This document shows, in pieces, positions 9,531 to 20,051 of a stretch of DNA of 64,000 nucleotides. The stretch comes from Saprospiraceae bacterium (GTDB taxonomy: Bacteria > Bacteroidota > Bacteroidia > Chitinophagales > Saprospiraceae): positions 1 to 64,000 of the forward strand of contig JANQPA010000068.1 in assembly GCA_028285545.1 (NCBI GenBank), read 5' to 3'. A program made the translations under genes and the position numbers. The first letter of the stretch is position 1. Every line of letters starts with the position of its first letter. The notes below the pieces were generated by a model. It made no database searches, was not told the origin of the DNA, and worked only from the letters and a program-made list of their open reading frames with translations.

Positions 9531-11099
9531 TTACTGCTGATTAACAGGTAAATGAACAAAGAATGTGGTGCCTACATTTTCTTCTGATTCAAAAGAGATC
9601 TGACCTCCATGTTGATTTATTATTCTTTGGATGATATCTAATCCAAGGCCAGAGCCTTCTCCTGAGCTTTTAGTCGTAAAAAAAGGATCAAAGATTTTTT
9701 CTTGTATTTCGAATGGGATCCCCGTACCATTATCTTTAATACCCACCGACACAAAATCATCTTGTAATTTAGTGCTTAGGGTCAAAACACCTTTATAATC
9801 CATAGCCTGAATGGCATTTATCAGCAAATTTGTCCAAACCTGAGTCAGCTCATCTGGATGAGCCATCACCTGTGGAACCTCTTCGAAATTCTTAACGACC
9901 TTGATACCTTGTTTAAGTTTATTATGATAAATAGTTAAAACCGTTTCTATGTTTTCTACAACATCGATGGGTTCCGGTTCATCACTGCTTTTTTTATGGA
10001 GGTAATGTTTAAGAGCCAATACAATTCTGGAGGCTTTATCAACTGCCAATTTTATGGTTTGATTGTTTTTTTGCTGGATCAATAAGTTGTAAGCTAAGGT
10101 CATCAATTCCTCAAATTTTTCGTGCTTTGATAGGCTTCGCATTTCAGGCATGACCTCATAAATGCCTACTTGAACCATACGCTCAGCTAAGAATCGTGAA
10201 TTGGGAATTCCAGATCCTTCTAAGTTAGCTTTTAAGATCTTTTTCTTTTCTCGCTCTTCTTTGGTCGATAAAAATTCCTGGCGGGGTTTGATTTTAGATA
10301 GAAATCCAACAAAACTATCTTTTTCTTCAGGAGAAAATACGGATAAAATTTGGCCTAATTTGGGGATGCATTCCTCAAAACTAATCAATGACTCTTCTGC
10401 AGAAGACTTAATGGCTCCCAAAGGTGTATTGATCTCATGAGCTATCCCAGCTGAAACCTGCCCAAGGGCTGCCAGTTTTTCCGCATTGATCAACTTGGCA
10501 TAACTTTGTTTTATCTCCTCCATGTTAGAGAAATTCAAATTGGAAAAATACACCATCAGTAAAAAAACGAATATTGAAATACTAAGCAGGTTAACCATTA
10601 GAAATATCCGCGACACATATTCCGGAATTTCCAGATTAAAATTTTCAATGAAATAATTATCAAAAAATACAGAGATCAGCATTAATAATGTAAAACCAAT
10701 AAATATGATCACATAAGACCGCCTCCTTTGATAAGCCACAGAAGATATTAAAGCCAAAATTGCCCACATCATTACCCCTCCCGATACCATAAATCCACCA
10801 ATTAGCCATTGCAGAAAAAAGGGCAAGCACAAACTGATAGCAGCCTGTATATTTCTTGCTATCCCAAAATGGTAGAATTTGTCGAAAAAATAAAAATTGA
10901 TAATAGTAATGAAAGTATAGGCGTAAGGAATCAAAGCAGGGCCGGGATAGTTAAATGCCAATAAAAGACTTCCCCAGATTAACCCACCAACACCCATGGC
11001 CAGGCCTTGATATACTAAAAACTTCTTTCTTAATATCGTATAGTCATCATCATCGACGTGAATTCCAATGGTAGATATGTCAGCAAGTAGCGATTTCAT
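9531..11099 (-). CDS. Membrane sensor histidine kinase
   Basis: 522 residues. About six transmembrane helices lie in residues 28-190, with almost no periplasmic loop, which suggests sensing within the membrane. The dimerisation/phospho-acceptor helix carries H221 in [11 protein letters not shown]. An unusually long helical insert of about 120 residues separates the H-box from a typical HATPase domain (N-box [11 protein letters not shown]1 DNGTGIP, G2 GEGSGLGL). It is the first gene of the kinase/receiver/receiver-cyclase operon. The 200-bp gap upstream, shared with a divergent small membrane protein, should hold the promoter, but no confident match was found. Confidence 0.92.
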   Translation of the reverse strand: MKSLLADISTIGIHVDDDDYTILRKKFLVYQGLAMGVGGLIWGSLLLAFNYPGPALIPYAYTFITIINFYFFDKFYHFGIARNIQAAISLCLPFFLQWLIGGFMVSGGVMMWAILALISSVAYQRRRSYVIIFIGFTLLMLISVFFDNYFIENFNLEIPEYVSRIFLMVNLLSISIFVFLLMVYFSNLNFSNMEEIKQSYAKLINAEKLAALGQVSAGIAHEINTPLGAIKSSAEESLISFEECIPKLGQILSVFSPEEKDSFVGFLSKIKPRQEFLSTKEEREKKKILKANLEGSGIPNSRFLAERMVQVGIYEVMPEMRSLSKHEKFEELMTLAYNLLIQQKNNQTIKLAVDKASRIVLALKHYLHKKSSDEPEPIDVVENIETVLTIYHNKLKQGIKVVKNFEEVPQVMAHPDELTQVWTNLLINAIQAMDYKGVLTLSTKLQDDFVSVGIKDNGTGIPFEIQEKIFDPFFTTKSSGEGSGLGLDIIQRIINQHGGQISFESEENVGTTFFVHLPVNQQ

Positions 11100-11299
11100 T
11101 TTTCAGATTTTAAGTGTTCATTGTAAAAATGAGTTACACTCTAATTTTTACCTGTTGCCAAGATATTTGTAAAAACAGTAATCTTATAACAATTTCAAGT
11201 ACATCCGTCGAAAGAATTTTATCATCCCAGATCAATTTTACAATATTGTTTATCATAAATATTTCAAAAATTAAAGCACTCCATATATTTTTATAGCTT

Positions 11300-11551
11300 A
11301 TGACTCGTCAGCATTTTAACTCACTATCAACCGAAGCACTTAAAAAAAGAAAAATATTATCCTATACCGCTCTCCTAATTGTATGTCTTGGTGCCTCTAT
11401 GGGCATTATGGCCTCTATTTATCGCTTCATCCTTGATGGAACGTTCTCCAGTGAAACCTTTGTTTTGTCTATCTTGGCTCTAATGGCTTCTACCTGGGTT
11501 TTTAATGAAAAAAAGTTGATTGTAGAGGTCTTAAATGCTAGAAATAAATGA
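11300..11551 (+). CDS. Small two-helix membrane protein
   Basis: 83 residues of unrecognised family with two hydrophobic helices (about 20-42 and 52-68) separated by a short polar loop, and basic ends (LKKRK, NEKKLIVEVLNARNK). It is transcribed divergently from the histidine kinase operon. No motif indicates a function. The reading frame is short, but the helices and the clean start support a real gene. Confidence 0.5.
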   Translation: MTRQHFNSLSTEALKKRKILSYTALLIVCLGASMGIMASIYRFILDGTFSSETFVLSILALMASTWVFNEKKLIVEVLNARNK

Positions 11552-11711
11552 TAACGAATTGGGGTATAAGATAAAAAGTATCAAGTAGAAGGACTAATAC
11601 CTTTATGCCTCATAAATGACTTATTTTTTGAGGAAAAGTCAAAAATCTTTCTACTTTCCCTGACTACCCTAGGTTTTACTTTCATCACTCATTTGCATGC
11701 AAATGAGTTTA

Positions 11712-13667
11712 CTATTCAAAAGATCGCATAGGTATAAGCACTTTGGAAGGCATTTCAGAACTCCGATAAATGGTCCAATTTGGTGCTGGCCCCGTTTCCG
11801 GAACTCTTTGAAAAGAAGTCTTATCCGCCCCACCAATGGCAATACGCAAGCGATGTCCTTTTTTAATCAGGGCAGAGGTAGCATATAAACCCAAAGAAAC
11901 CAATTGAGGCTCTCCAACAGGCATGGGCTCGGCATCTTTTTCCAAAAAACTATGGTAGGGGCCAAATACAGGATGAAGTGGTTCTTCTTCAGATACTTTA
12001 CGATGTTGTAAACCCAAAATCCCTTCAGATAAATATCGAATCGTTCCATCAGGGGCGATATCTTCTAAATACACATGCAGCGCTCCATCCGGCTGATCAG
12101 AAGACAACCAAAGGTCCAAAACAACCGTTCCTGTTAACTCCATATCCGCTTCAAAGGCTTCGGTTTGGTAGCTTAGTAATTTATCAGACATTTCCTTTCG
12201 TTGATCATACAGTACATCTCCTCCTCCCAATTGAGTCATCCATCTTGAAGAGGATGCAGTACCTACTTCAAAGTCAACTGTGTAGGAATCTGTTTTCTCA
12301 GTTTCAGTAGGCATAGTAGAGGCAAGGCTTTTGTTTTCTGATAAAAACAAGGTCGTATCACGCATTCCTTCAGGTGGCCATACCTCTGTTTTTTTCCAGA
12401 CATCAGCTCCCATGACATAATAATTAATCCCAGTATTCGGAGGGTTTCCTTCATTTTTCAAATAGGATGCAAAAAATGACTCCAGGCGATCCATTTGTTC
12501 TTGTCTTGACCAGGCTAAGTCCCCATTGGCTTCTTTATAAGGATCTGTATCATTGCCCCCTCCATGACTAAATGGAGCAATATAGACAGACTGGGGATTA
12601 CTGAAACTCATAAAACGCGCTAAAGCTCCGTCAGTGGTCGCTGCATCAAACCAGCCAGTTCTGATGTACATGGGAATACCGGAAGCTTCAATCTCTTGTT
12701 TCCTTCCATAGGCCATATTTTCCATGGTAGTATATCCCAGGCTACTAAAAGAACTATTGCGATATTTTAGATTTTTGACCATCTCTTCTACATTAGGAGA
12801 ATCATGTTCTGCAACAGCTTTTTTAAGCAGAGAACCTCCTTTGGGGCCATCCACCTTCTTGACTCCCTTCACGAAAAGGTTTTGAATAAAACAATCCATT
12901 CCACTCATCGGCTCCGGGCTAGTAGCATTAGCCACACCGCACAGGTCATTATCATCCATTGCGCTTACCATATCGCTCCATAAGGTAACAAAAGCAGGTT
13001 GATAAACTCCTCCAGGAGTTACCAGATGAAATTGGGCATCAAAATCAGAATACAAAGGAGCCACTGCTTTTAGAGACGGATGAGAAGTTGTGGTCATTAA
13101 TTCTGCTGTTGTCCCTGAATAAGAAACACCTACAGCTCCTACATTTCCATTTGACCAAGACTGGGCTACGATCCAATCTATGACCGCAGCATAATCGGCA
13201 ATTTCCTGTAATGAGTATTCGGTGTCATGTACTCCAAATGAAGCTCCTGTTCCTCGTACATCTACCATCAAATAGGCATAATTTCGATTGTTAAAAAAGC
13301 GGGCACTTCCATTTGGGTTTGCTCCGGGTGCTGGGCTACCGAAAAGATTTAGGATTCTACCGCCCAGCGCTACTTGCATGGCTCGCCAGTACCGGGTACC
13401 TTCAATCAGGGTGGGGATTTTCTCTCCTTCTTTTAACTCACTGGGAAGCCAGACATCAATTGCAATTAAAGTGCCATCTTCAGCTGGCACATAAACGGAT
13501 ATGTTTTTTTTGACCCCTGCTGGTGTGGCTTTTTCACCAGGAAGTGGTTTTATCTGAGCGGCAATGATAATTCCGAAAATTAACAGTAATAAAAAGGCTA
13601 GCAGGCGAAGGATCCATTTACCAATTATTCTAATAATGCTGCGGCGAGGTTTGGTGTTTGTATTCAT
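11712..13667 (-). CDS. CocE/NonD-family hydrolase (X-Pro dipeptidyl-peptidase-like)
   Basis: 651 residues with an N-terminal membrane anchor or signal (about 12-37). The alpha/beta-hydrolase domain carries the nucleophile elbow GVSYSGTT with Ser184. An Asp in GWFDAATTDG and a His in PFSHGGG are candidates for the rest of the triad. The C-terminal third (about 430-651) is the jelly-roll domain typical of CocE and S15 peptidases (LWLSSDQPDGALHVYLEDI). Members hydrolyse esters, acylated amines or Xaa-Pro peptides; which one cannot be read from the sequence. It is a single gene, 193 bp from the cyclase gene upstream. Confidence 0.88.
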   Translation of the reverse strand: MNTNTKPRRSIIRIIGKWILRLLAFLLLLIFGIIIAAQIKPLPGEKATPAGVKKNISVYVPAEDGTLIAIDVWLPSELKEGEKIPTLIEGTRYWRAMQVALGGRILNLFGSPAPGANPNGSARFFNNRNYAYLMVDVRGTGASFGVHDTEYSLQEIADYAAVIDWIVAQSWSNGNVGAVGVSYSGTTAELMTTTSHPSLKAVAPLYSDFDAQFHLVTPGGVYQPAFVTLWSDMVSAMDDNDLCGVANATSPEPMSGMDCFIQNLFVKGVKKVDGPKGGSLLKKAVAEHDSPNVEEMVKNLKYRNSSFSSLGYTTMENMAYGRKQEIEASGIPMYIRTGWFDAATTDGALARFMSFSNPQSVYIAPFSHGGGNDTDPYKEANGDLAWSRQEQMDRLESFFASYLKNEGNPPNTGINYYVMGADVWKKTEVWPPEGMRDTTLFLSENKSLASTMPTETEKTDSYTVDFEVGTASSSRWMTQLGGGDVLYDQRKEMSDKLLSYQTEAFEADMELTGTVVLDLWLSSDQPDGALHVYLEDIAPDGTIRYLSEGILGLQHRKVSEEEPLHPVFGPYHSFLEKDAEPMPVGEPQLVSLGLYATSALIKKGHRLRIAIGGADKTSFQRVPETGPAPNWTIYRSSEMPSKVLIPMRSFE

Positions 13668-13860
13668 TATTGTTAATTAAGACAGAATGTGGTTGATTTA
13701 ATTTGGCTTTTAATATAATAACATACAGGTTATTCCTGGATAATAGTAAACATTTATTTTACTATGTCTTCTGCATCTTATCTAGGAACATTATGCTCCC
13801 CTGAAGCATGATCGCTCAAAGCCCTTAAGAGATCTGTTATGATTAATGAAATAGTTTAAC

Positions 13861-16272
13861 TTACATTACTGGCTTAATCAAATAATACATTTCCAATTCT
13901 CCTTTATTTTTCGCCTCTATTTTTCCACGAGCTTCGCAATTGAAATCATTTTGTATTATTTGAAAAGTAGTGCCTGAGAGATTTATTTTACCTGGTGTAC
14001 TATTACTCTCGATCCTACTAGCAGTATTAACGGTATCCCCCCAAACATCATAGACGAATTTTTTATGCCCCACCACGCCAGCTACAACGGGTCCAGTATG
14101 CAGACCTATTCTCATTTGCCAATAATCTTGTCCCTGGCTTCTTTTTTCCTCATATCGATTTTGGATAAAGTCCATCATTTCGATGGCTGCCTTAGCAGCA
14201 TTTTGTGGGTTGAAGGGATCTGCTTCAGGCAATCCTCCAACACACATGTAAGCATCCCCTATTGTTTTAATCTTTTCTAAGCCATATTTTTCAACTATGG
14301 TGTCAAAATATTTGAAACAATGATTTAATTCGGTGACTAATTCTTCCGGTCGCATCTTTGAAGAGATAGCCGTAAAATTGACAAAATCAGAAAACAATAC
14401 GGTTGCATCTTCATATCGCCGAGGTTGAGCGACTCCCCTTTCCTTTAATTCTTTGGCTGTTGCTGCCGGAAGGATGTTCAATAATAGATTTTCAGATTTA
14501 TTTCGTTCTTTGGTGATTTCATCTTTTTGAGCTTCGATCTCTACATTTTTTCTAGCTAATTGGCGATTTTTATATCTGCTAAAAATGAAGCCAGCCAAAA
14601 TCAAGCCCAATACGACCAATAATAAAGCCCCCAAACCATAAGCAAACCGTCTAAAGTCCTGTTGCTTTTGAAGTTCCAGCTGGTTAATTTCATTGTCTTT
14701 TTGTAAAAGTTCATTTCTTTGAGCTTCTTGTTCTAATTGATCCTCCTTGGCTTTCAATTCAAGCTGTTGTAATTGTTCCTTTTGAGCCAGGTCATTGATC
14801 GCTCTGTCCTGCTGTTCGCCCCGAAGTCGTTGTCGGGCAATCAAAAGAGCTTGTTTAGATTGTTCTGCTTCTAACTCCTGATTGAGGAGTCGGGTTTCAT
14901 TAACTTCTTGTTCCTGCTTTAGAATTTGCAATTGTTTTTCTTGCTGATCCGCTTCTAATTGGAGGTTATCCAGCGCTAATTGCTGTTTTTCGCCCTCTAG
15001 GGTTAATTGCTGAATGGTCAGTTGTTGGATTTCCTGATTAATGATGAGGTTTCGGATATCTCTTTCCGCTTTTTCAAGAGATAGTTGTTCTCGTTCGAGA
15101 GCCAATTGGTTTTGGCGTTCTAATTCCTGAAGAGAATCTCGCAGTTGAAAGTATTTTTGATAATAAGACAAGGCCGTTTGATATTCGTACAGATCTGCAT
15201 GAATTTGAGCCGCGGTGTAGTAGGTATCACTTAACAAATATAATTGTTCATTATTGTTTGCATTTCGGATGGCTGTTTCGTTAAAACTTTTGGCATTATA
15301 AAGATCTCCACTTTTTAAATAGATGTTTGATAACAGATGATTAATAGGACTCTTTTCTTCCTCCTTTAGGATCTGGTAGTTCTTTTTAGCTTCCCGCATG
15401 GCATTTAAGGCCAAATCAAATTGCCCGGCATTAAAATAAGCGATACCGGTATTGGTAAACAGGATGGCTCTTTTTCGGTAATTTTCTTTGGCTTGTAAGG
15501 CGATCGACCGTTCAAAATAGTTGGCCGCCTCCGCATAATTATTCAGTTGGTTATAATTGTAGCCCAGATTATTAAATATTACGGCCATTTCATCATCTGG
15601 CCGCTGAGCACTAGTCATTTTTTCCAGAATCCTTTCATTATAAGGAAGGGCTTTTTCATAAAATCCTGCTTTGGAGTAAGCATTTACAATTTGATTAAGG
15701 AGGCCTAGCTGTATGTTTTCAGCTTCTGGACTTTTCTCCGTCCAAACAGACAATTTGGATAAATAGAAAAAGGTGCTATCAGGTTGTCTTAAAGAAGAGT
15801 ACAATAAGCCAATTTTGTACAAAAGGCTATCTCCATTAGGTAGAGTTCCCGATGAATTATTTAAGGTGTTAAGATAATAAGGTAAAGCAGCCCTAAACAG
15901 GCCTTCCTTTTTGTATATATCTCCAATAATAATTTGGATCTCTTGCAATCGAGACACCATTTGTATTTTCTCTACTAAATCTAATTCTTCCAGTAAATAT
16001 CTTAAAGCAAGGGGTGGATTGTCAGTCTTCAAAGCCCTCTTTCCTAAATGAAACAAAGATTTTTGCAGGCCTGAATTATAATTAAGTTGTCTTGACAAAT
16101 CATAGGCCCATTGAAGTTGGCTTTCTACCTGATTTTCTGGCCCAGATATAGCGGAATTCAATAATTGATCTACCTGAGTTGAATCAGACTGGGCAAAATT
16201 TTCCCTTATTTGCCCAAATAGGCAAATCAGTAAAAAGATCCAATATGTAGGCAATACTTTCATAATTCTCAC
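13861..16272 (-). CDS. TPR adenylate cyclase, membrane-anchored
   Basis: 803 residues: signal peptide (about 1-28), tetratricopeptide repeats (about 40-390), a long Gln/Leu/Glu coiled coil (about 390-555), one transmembrane helix (about 565-587) and a cytoplasmic class III cyclase domain (about 600-803). Metal aspartates are D629 and D673. The base-reading residues are K669 (KIKTIGD) and D742 (YDVWGD), the pair that selects ATP. N749 and R753 are present. The TPR sensor would face the periplasm. The start codon overlaps the stop of the TonB receptor gene by 4 nt (ATGA), so the two are translationally coupled, which suggests that receptor occupancy may be reported as cAMP. Confidence 0.92.
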   Translation of the reverse strand: MRIMKVLPTYWIFLLICLFGQIRENFAQSDSTQVDQLLNSAISGPENQVESQLQWAYDLSRQLNYNSGLQKSLFHLGKRALKTDNPPLALRYLLEELDLVEKIQMVSRLQEIQIIIGDIYKKEGLFRAALPYYLNTLNNSSGTLPNGDSLLYKIGLLYSSLRQPDSTFFYLSKLSVWTEKSPEAENIQLGLLNQIVNAYSKAGFYEKALPYNERILEKMTSAQRPDDEMAVIFNNLGYNYNQLNNYAEAANYFERSIALQAKENYRKRAILFTNTGIAYFNAGQFDLALNAMREAKKNYQILKEEEKSPINHLLSNIYLKSGDLYNAKSFNETAIRNANNNEQLYLLSDTYYTAAQIHADLYEYQTALSYYQKYFQLRDSLQELERQNQLALEREQLSLEKAERDIRNLIINQEIQQLTIQQLTLEGEKQQLALDNLQLEADQQEKQLQILKQEQEVNETRLLNQELEAEQSKQALLIARQRLRGEQQDRAINDLAQKEQLQQLELKAKEDQLEQEAQRNELLQKDNEINQLELQKQQDFRRFAYGLGALLLVVLGLILAGFIFSRYKNRQLARKNVEIEAQKDEITKERNKSENLLLNILPAATAKELKERGVAQPRRYEDATVLFSDFVNFTAISSKMRPEELVTELNHCFKYFDTIVEKYGLEKIKTIGDAYMCVGGLPEADPFNPQNAAKAAIEMMDFIQNRYEEKRSQGQDYWQMRIGLHTGPVVAGVVGHKKFVYDVWGDTVNTASRIESNSTPGKINLSGTTFQIIQNDFNCEARGKIEAKNKGELEMYYLIKPVM

Positions 16273-18614
16273 TTCAAATGATAGTTTATGCCAAATCTAA
16301 AGGTAGATAGGGATTGAGGATTATATAAAAGAACATCCGGCCCATCATTGGCATCAATTCCAGCATATTTAGTATTAAAAAAGTTTAATATTTTCCCATA
16401 TAATTCGAGGTTAGGCGAGAGCAATAAGTTTGCGCTTACATCCAATAGATAATACTCATTTTGTTTTAGCTCCCTTTCTTCAACTCCCATATTTAGACTT
16501 CTTCCAATCTCAAGTATATTGCGAGACATATTCCGGCTCATAAACACATTATCAAGAATAATCGAGACACGTTCAAGTGGTTTAAACTGTAATCTGAGCT
16601 GGGTCATTAGATTAGGATAAGCTCTAATCGATTGAATGCCACTAATAAAATCTTCTCTTGATCCCATTTGGGGATTAAATGAAAAAAAAGATTCTTCCCC
16701 TGTAGAAATTTGCATACCTAGTTGAGCATCTAATTTAAATTTTGGAATGATATTATTAATCCTTAGAAAGGATTGAAGTCCCCATAATTTGGTTTCGGTA
16801 TCCTCATTATTAAAATAGCCAATGGTTAAATTACGGGTTTCAATTCTTGGATTACTTACAAAATTATAGATCACATATTCACTTGTTCTACTATAAAAAG
16901 AACTAACATCCCACTCCAGATTAATGGATGGTTTCCACCTTAGACCTAATTCAAAAGAATAAGTTTGTTCTGATCCCAATGGTATAATCCCTGTCAAAAT
17001 ATTATCAAAGGTTTCCTCCCGAATTGTATAGGAACTGGCACTGAGAAAGGGGGAAGGGATTTTAAAGGCTTTGCCATAGGATGCTCGTAATGACAACTTG
17101 TCTGAAGCTTTGAAAAGTATGGCCAAACGAGGACTAAAGGAGGTAATTCGCTCATTAAAGTCCGAAGTGCCCCTATTGAAATATTGACCTCCGACTAAAA
17201 TGGACCAACGTTTTAATGATAAAAACCATTGAAAAAAAGCACTAAATTCCTGATAAGAGGGATCCGAAAAGGAAGCTTCTAAATTAGCAGGTTCAAAGTC
17301 TTCTCGCTGTACTGGAACCGGTTGAAAGTCAATAAAAGGATCGCCATCTCCCAATTGGTATTTTAGCCCAACTGTCCATTCATCAGAGGGTAAAAGATTA
17401 AAATTTGCAGTCTGTTCCAGGTAGAATTCGCGGGAGCGGCTCTTCATGAACCTGGAACGATCATAAAAGTTAGAAAATATCTGCTGACTTGCTGACTCAG
17501 GATCGGTACTTTCTTGTGCAAAATTTTCCATAATTCCTTGTAGTACAGGAGCAACATAAGTAATGGAAGATCTGGAGTCCAGCTCATACCTCAAAAACCC
17601 AGCTGTCGTTTGAAGGTCGATATTTTTTACAGAGGATTTAGCGGTTAAATGTCCTTCTTCAATGGTTTCTCCGGTAAAATTTAAAGGAATGGCATAAGAA
17701 GCAGACAATGGACTCAGACCTATGGAACTATGGTCTTGTCTTTGCAAATTTACATAAGACAGCTGTAGAAAACGATATTGCAGATCTGCCCCAAAGGATC
17801 GACTAAGATGTGGCAATTCATTAATTACAGGTCTGTTAGGATTGCCCCGGTAATTGCGGTTATCTGTCAAATTTTGTGCTCTTGCAGGTAGAATATTATT
17901 ATATTCCAAAGGATTGTAAAGCGTTTCTTCATCATAAACAACTCGTCGATCAGCAAAGCGAGTATTGGAACCATATACCTTAAATCGAAGAACATCATCA
18001 CCTTGTCCCAATTTACCTCCAAACAGCGCATTCAGACTAAAATACTCCTGAGAACCCACGTGAAGACTAGCATCTGCAAAAACAGGCCTTTCGGATTCTT
18101 TGACTACAATATTAATTATTCCAGAAGAGGCATCTGCTCCATAAAGGGCAGCAGCCGGGCCATAGATAATTTCAATCCTTTCTGCTTGTTGTATAGGAAG
18201 TTGAGCTCCCAATGGCATGCCATTCACCATATAGGGTTTTATTGGAATGCCATTCAAAAGAATTTTAGCATAGGAATTTCCTGGCAATCCCCTCATCATG
18301 AACAACTCTCCCTCAATAGCGGAACCGGAAGGCGATATCCTAAATCCAGGTAACATTTTTAATACATCAGTTAGGGTAATGTATCCATTTTGACGAATCT
18401 CCTCTGCACCAATAACAATGATGGAAAAGGGCAGCTCAGCAATATTTTTTAGAGAGCGGCTGGCCGAGCTTACTTGGCGATTCAATTCCAGGCTATTAGT
18501 AGATCGTAAGTCCTGCCAACCTAGTTTAGCAAGATCTATGGGCAAAGTATCCGTCTGTCCTTGACTTACTATTGCGAATAGCATTAAAAATCCAATCAAA
18601 GAGAAGCGGATCAT
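16269..18614 (-). CDS. TonB-dependent outer-membrane receptor
   Basis: 781 residues with a signal peptide (1-20, ending VSQGQ). A plug domain (about 55-170) shows ITLTDVLKMLPGFRI, MRGLPGNSYAKILLNG and RIEIIYGPAAALYGADAS, followed by a 22-strand-type barrel ending in an aromatic-rich strand (RFGINYHLK). No carboxypeptidase-like N-terminal domain and no SusD partner are present, so it is not a classic SusC polysaccharide transporter. The ligand is unknown. It is first in an operon with the TPR adenylate cyclase, overlapping by 4 nt. Confidence 0.92.
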   Translation of the reverse strand: MIRFSLIGFLMLFAIVSQGQTDTLPIDLAKLGWQDLRSTNSLELNRQVSSASRSLKNIAELPFSIIVIGAEEIRQNGYITLTDVLKMLPGFRISPSGSAIEGELFMMRGLPGNSYAKILLNGIPIKPYMVNGMPLGAQLPIQQAERIEIIYGPAAALYGADASSGIINIVVKESERPVFADASLHVGSQEYFSLNALFGGKLGQGDDVLRFKVYGSNTRFADRRVVYDEETLYNPLEYNNILPARAQNLTDNRNYRGNPNRPVINELPHLSRSFGADLQYRFLQLSYVNLQRQDHSSIGLSPLSASYAIPLNFTGETIEEGHLTAKSSVKNIDLQTTAGFLRYELDSRSSITYVAPVLQGIMENFAQESTDPESASQQIFSNFYDRSRFMKSRSREFYLEQTANFNLLPSDEWTVGLKYQLGDGDPFIDFQPVPVQREDFEPANLEASFSDPSYQEFSAFFQWFLSLKRWSILVGGQYFNRGTSDFNERITSFSPRLAILFKASDKLSLRASYGKAFKIPSPFLSASSYTIREETFDNILTGIIPLGSEQTYSFELGLRWKPSINLEWDVSSFYSRTSEYVIYNFVSNPRIETRNLTIGYFNNEDTETKLWGLQSFLRINNIIPKFKLDAQLGMQISTGEESFFSFNPQMGSREDFISGIQSIRAYPNLMTQLRLQFKPLERVSIILDNVFMSRNMSRNILEIGRSLNMGVEERELKQNEYYLLDVSANLLLSPNLELYGKILNFFNTKYAGIDANDGPDVLLYNPQSLSTFRFGINYHLK

Positions 18615-18693
18615 GTTATGAGTTTTAAGAGATAAAATGAAGACTAGAAAATTACGGAATTTTAGGGAAGGGAGGAAATACCCTGTTTATACG

Positions 18694-18729
18694 AAAAAAC
18701 GCCCTGACAGATACATCAGAGCGTTTTTT
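18694..18729 (-). terminator. Intrinsic terminator
   Basis: A hairpin with arms AAAAAACGC and GCGTTTTTT extended by CCTGA/TCAGA. On the minus strand it ends in a U-rich run just past the ECF-associated membrane protein gene, separating that operon from the TonB receptor gene. Confidence 0.8.
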
Positions 18730-18757
18730 ATCATTAAACAGAATTAAAACATTTGGC

Positions 18758-19357
18758 TCAATCCATATCTAAATCATTCAATAAGCGATCCGTAGACCTC
18801 ATAATTCCTTTATAGCATCGCATTACAAAGGAGGTAAATAGCGCAAAATAAATAAGGGCAATAGGCACATAGATCAATAAATCCGAAGCGTCAATGGAGA
18901 AATCTCTACCTTTTATAACTTTGGTCAATGGCGGAACCATTACAAACATCAGAAAGAAGCTGATATAGATGCTGACTTGCTGGACCCTACGCAATTGCTT
19001 CCTACCATTTGCATAATCAATCATGGTTTGCTTATAATTATTGTCAACTAAGTTGATGTTGTTCAGCTTCCTAAGGGCACGGAGAGAAAAAATGGGTAAA
19101 AACACCAGGATGATAATGGTTATTATCCCCGTGACGAGAGTTAGGGTGCTATCCAGTTTATTAAAGTTAATGATCAAAATCAGAGCCATTGCGAAGCAAA
19201 TCACGGTGCCGATCAATTCTGGATAAATAATTTTATTGAGCTTAGCTTTATACTGTTGCTGAGTCATTTTGATGATAATTTCGTTGGTTAATTTTTTTTG
19301 TTGTTCTAATTGATCACTAAGATCTGCCCAAATAGCTTTCATTTCTTCTAGTTCCAT
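18758..19357 (-). CDS. Four-helix membrane protein paired with ECF sigma factor
   Basis: 199 residues. The N-terminal 40 residues are cytoplasmic and helical (MKAIWADLSDQLEQQKK). Four transmembrane helices follow in two pairs (about 48-90 and 125-185). It is encoded 5 nt after the ECF sigma factor gene in the same operon. By position it is the likely anti-sigma or sensor partner, although no zinc-binding anti-sigma motif is visible. The N-terminal helix resembles those of other Bacteroidota proteins that sit after sigma-70 genes. Confidence 0.65.
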   Translation of the reverse strand: MELEEMKAIWADLSDQLEQQKKLTNEIIIKMTQQQYKAKLNKIIYPELIGTVICFAMALILIINFNKLDSTLTLVTGIITIIILVFLPIFSLRALRKLNNINLVDNNYKQTMIDYANGRKQLRRVQQVSIYISFFLMFVMVPPLTKVIKGRDFSIDASDLLIYVPIALIYFALFTSFVMRCYKGIMRSTDRLLNDLDMD

Positions 19358-19362
19358 ATCAA

Positions 19363-19851
19363 TTAATTTTTCACCATTTGAGATTTTAATTTTTTCTTTA
19401 TCCTAGACAAACGCGTCCCTACATTTGAAGAAGACAATCCGGTAATTTCAGCAATTTCATCATAGCTGAGTCCTTCCAAAAAGAGAAGGATGATCCCTTT
19501 TTCAAGTTTATCGAGTTTCTTAATGTGAGAATATAAATTCTTAAGCCTTTCCTCAAAGAGGGGATCGGCAACTTCATCTTCCTTTCGTTCTAAGTAGTCC
19601 AATGAAAAATGATCTACTCTCCTACTCGCTTTTTTTCTGGCTGTAATGGCAGTATTCATAGCTACCCGATAAATCCAGGTACTTATTTTCGATTCTTTCC
19701 GAAAAGACTTGAAAGATTTCCATAGTTGATACACTACCTCCTGGTACAAATCCTGTTGGCTGTCCTTGTTTTCAGTATATATACTTGTGATTTTAAAAAT
19801 CAGGCCTTCGTTTTCCTTGATGACCTGTGTAAACTCTTCTTCCTTCGGCAT
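19363..19851 (-). CDS. ECF RNA polymerase sigma factor
   Basis: 162 residues. Region 2 (about 8-75) includes QDLYQEVVYQLWKSFKSF and STWIYRVAMNTAI, and region 4 (about 105-158) includes LSYDEIAEITGLSSSNVGTRLSRIKKKL. Region 1.1 and region 3 are absent, as in extracytoplasmic-function factors. It is followed 5 nt later by a membrane protein, its probable regulator. Targets are unknown. Confidence 0.92.
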   Translation of the reverse strand: MPKEEEFTQVIKENEGLIFKITSIYTENKDSQQDLYQEVVYQLWKSFKSFRKESKISTWIYRVAMNTAITARKKASRRVDHFSLDYLERKEDEVADPLFEERLKNLYSHIKKLDKLEKGIILLFLEGLSYDEIAEITGLSSSNVGTRLSRIKKKLKSQMVKN

Positions 19852-19974
19852 TCAGAGTAATTGATTTTATCTATTAGTATAGTAGGATGGAAGAAAATCA
19901 CAAAAAAGGAGAATTTTATTTGGGGGGACAAACAATCTCCGGATATTTCCTGGCAGAGAGGTGAAGAATCATAA

Positions 19975-20018
19975 TTTTGGCTGTCTCATAAGACCAAAGG
20001 CCTTACGAGACAGCCAAA
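19975..20018 (-). terminator. Terminator hairpin
   Basis: An inverted repeat with arms TTTTGGCTGTCTC and GAGACAGCCAAAA plus an inner ATAAG/CTTAC pairing with one mismatch, between the ECF sigma gene and the Tyr/His-rich protein gene. On the minus strand it would terminate the transcript of the latter. Confidence 0.7.
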
Positions 20019-20051
20019 AAAAGCTCAAAGTGATGGCAAGGTTTCAAATTC

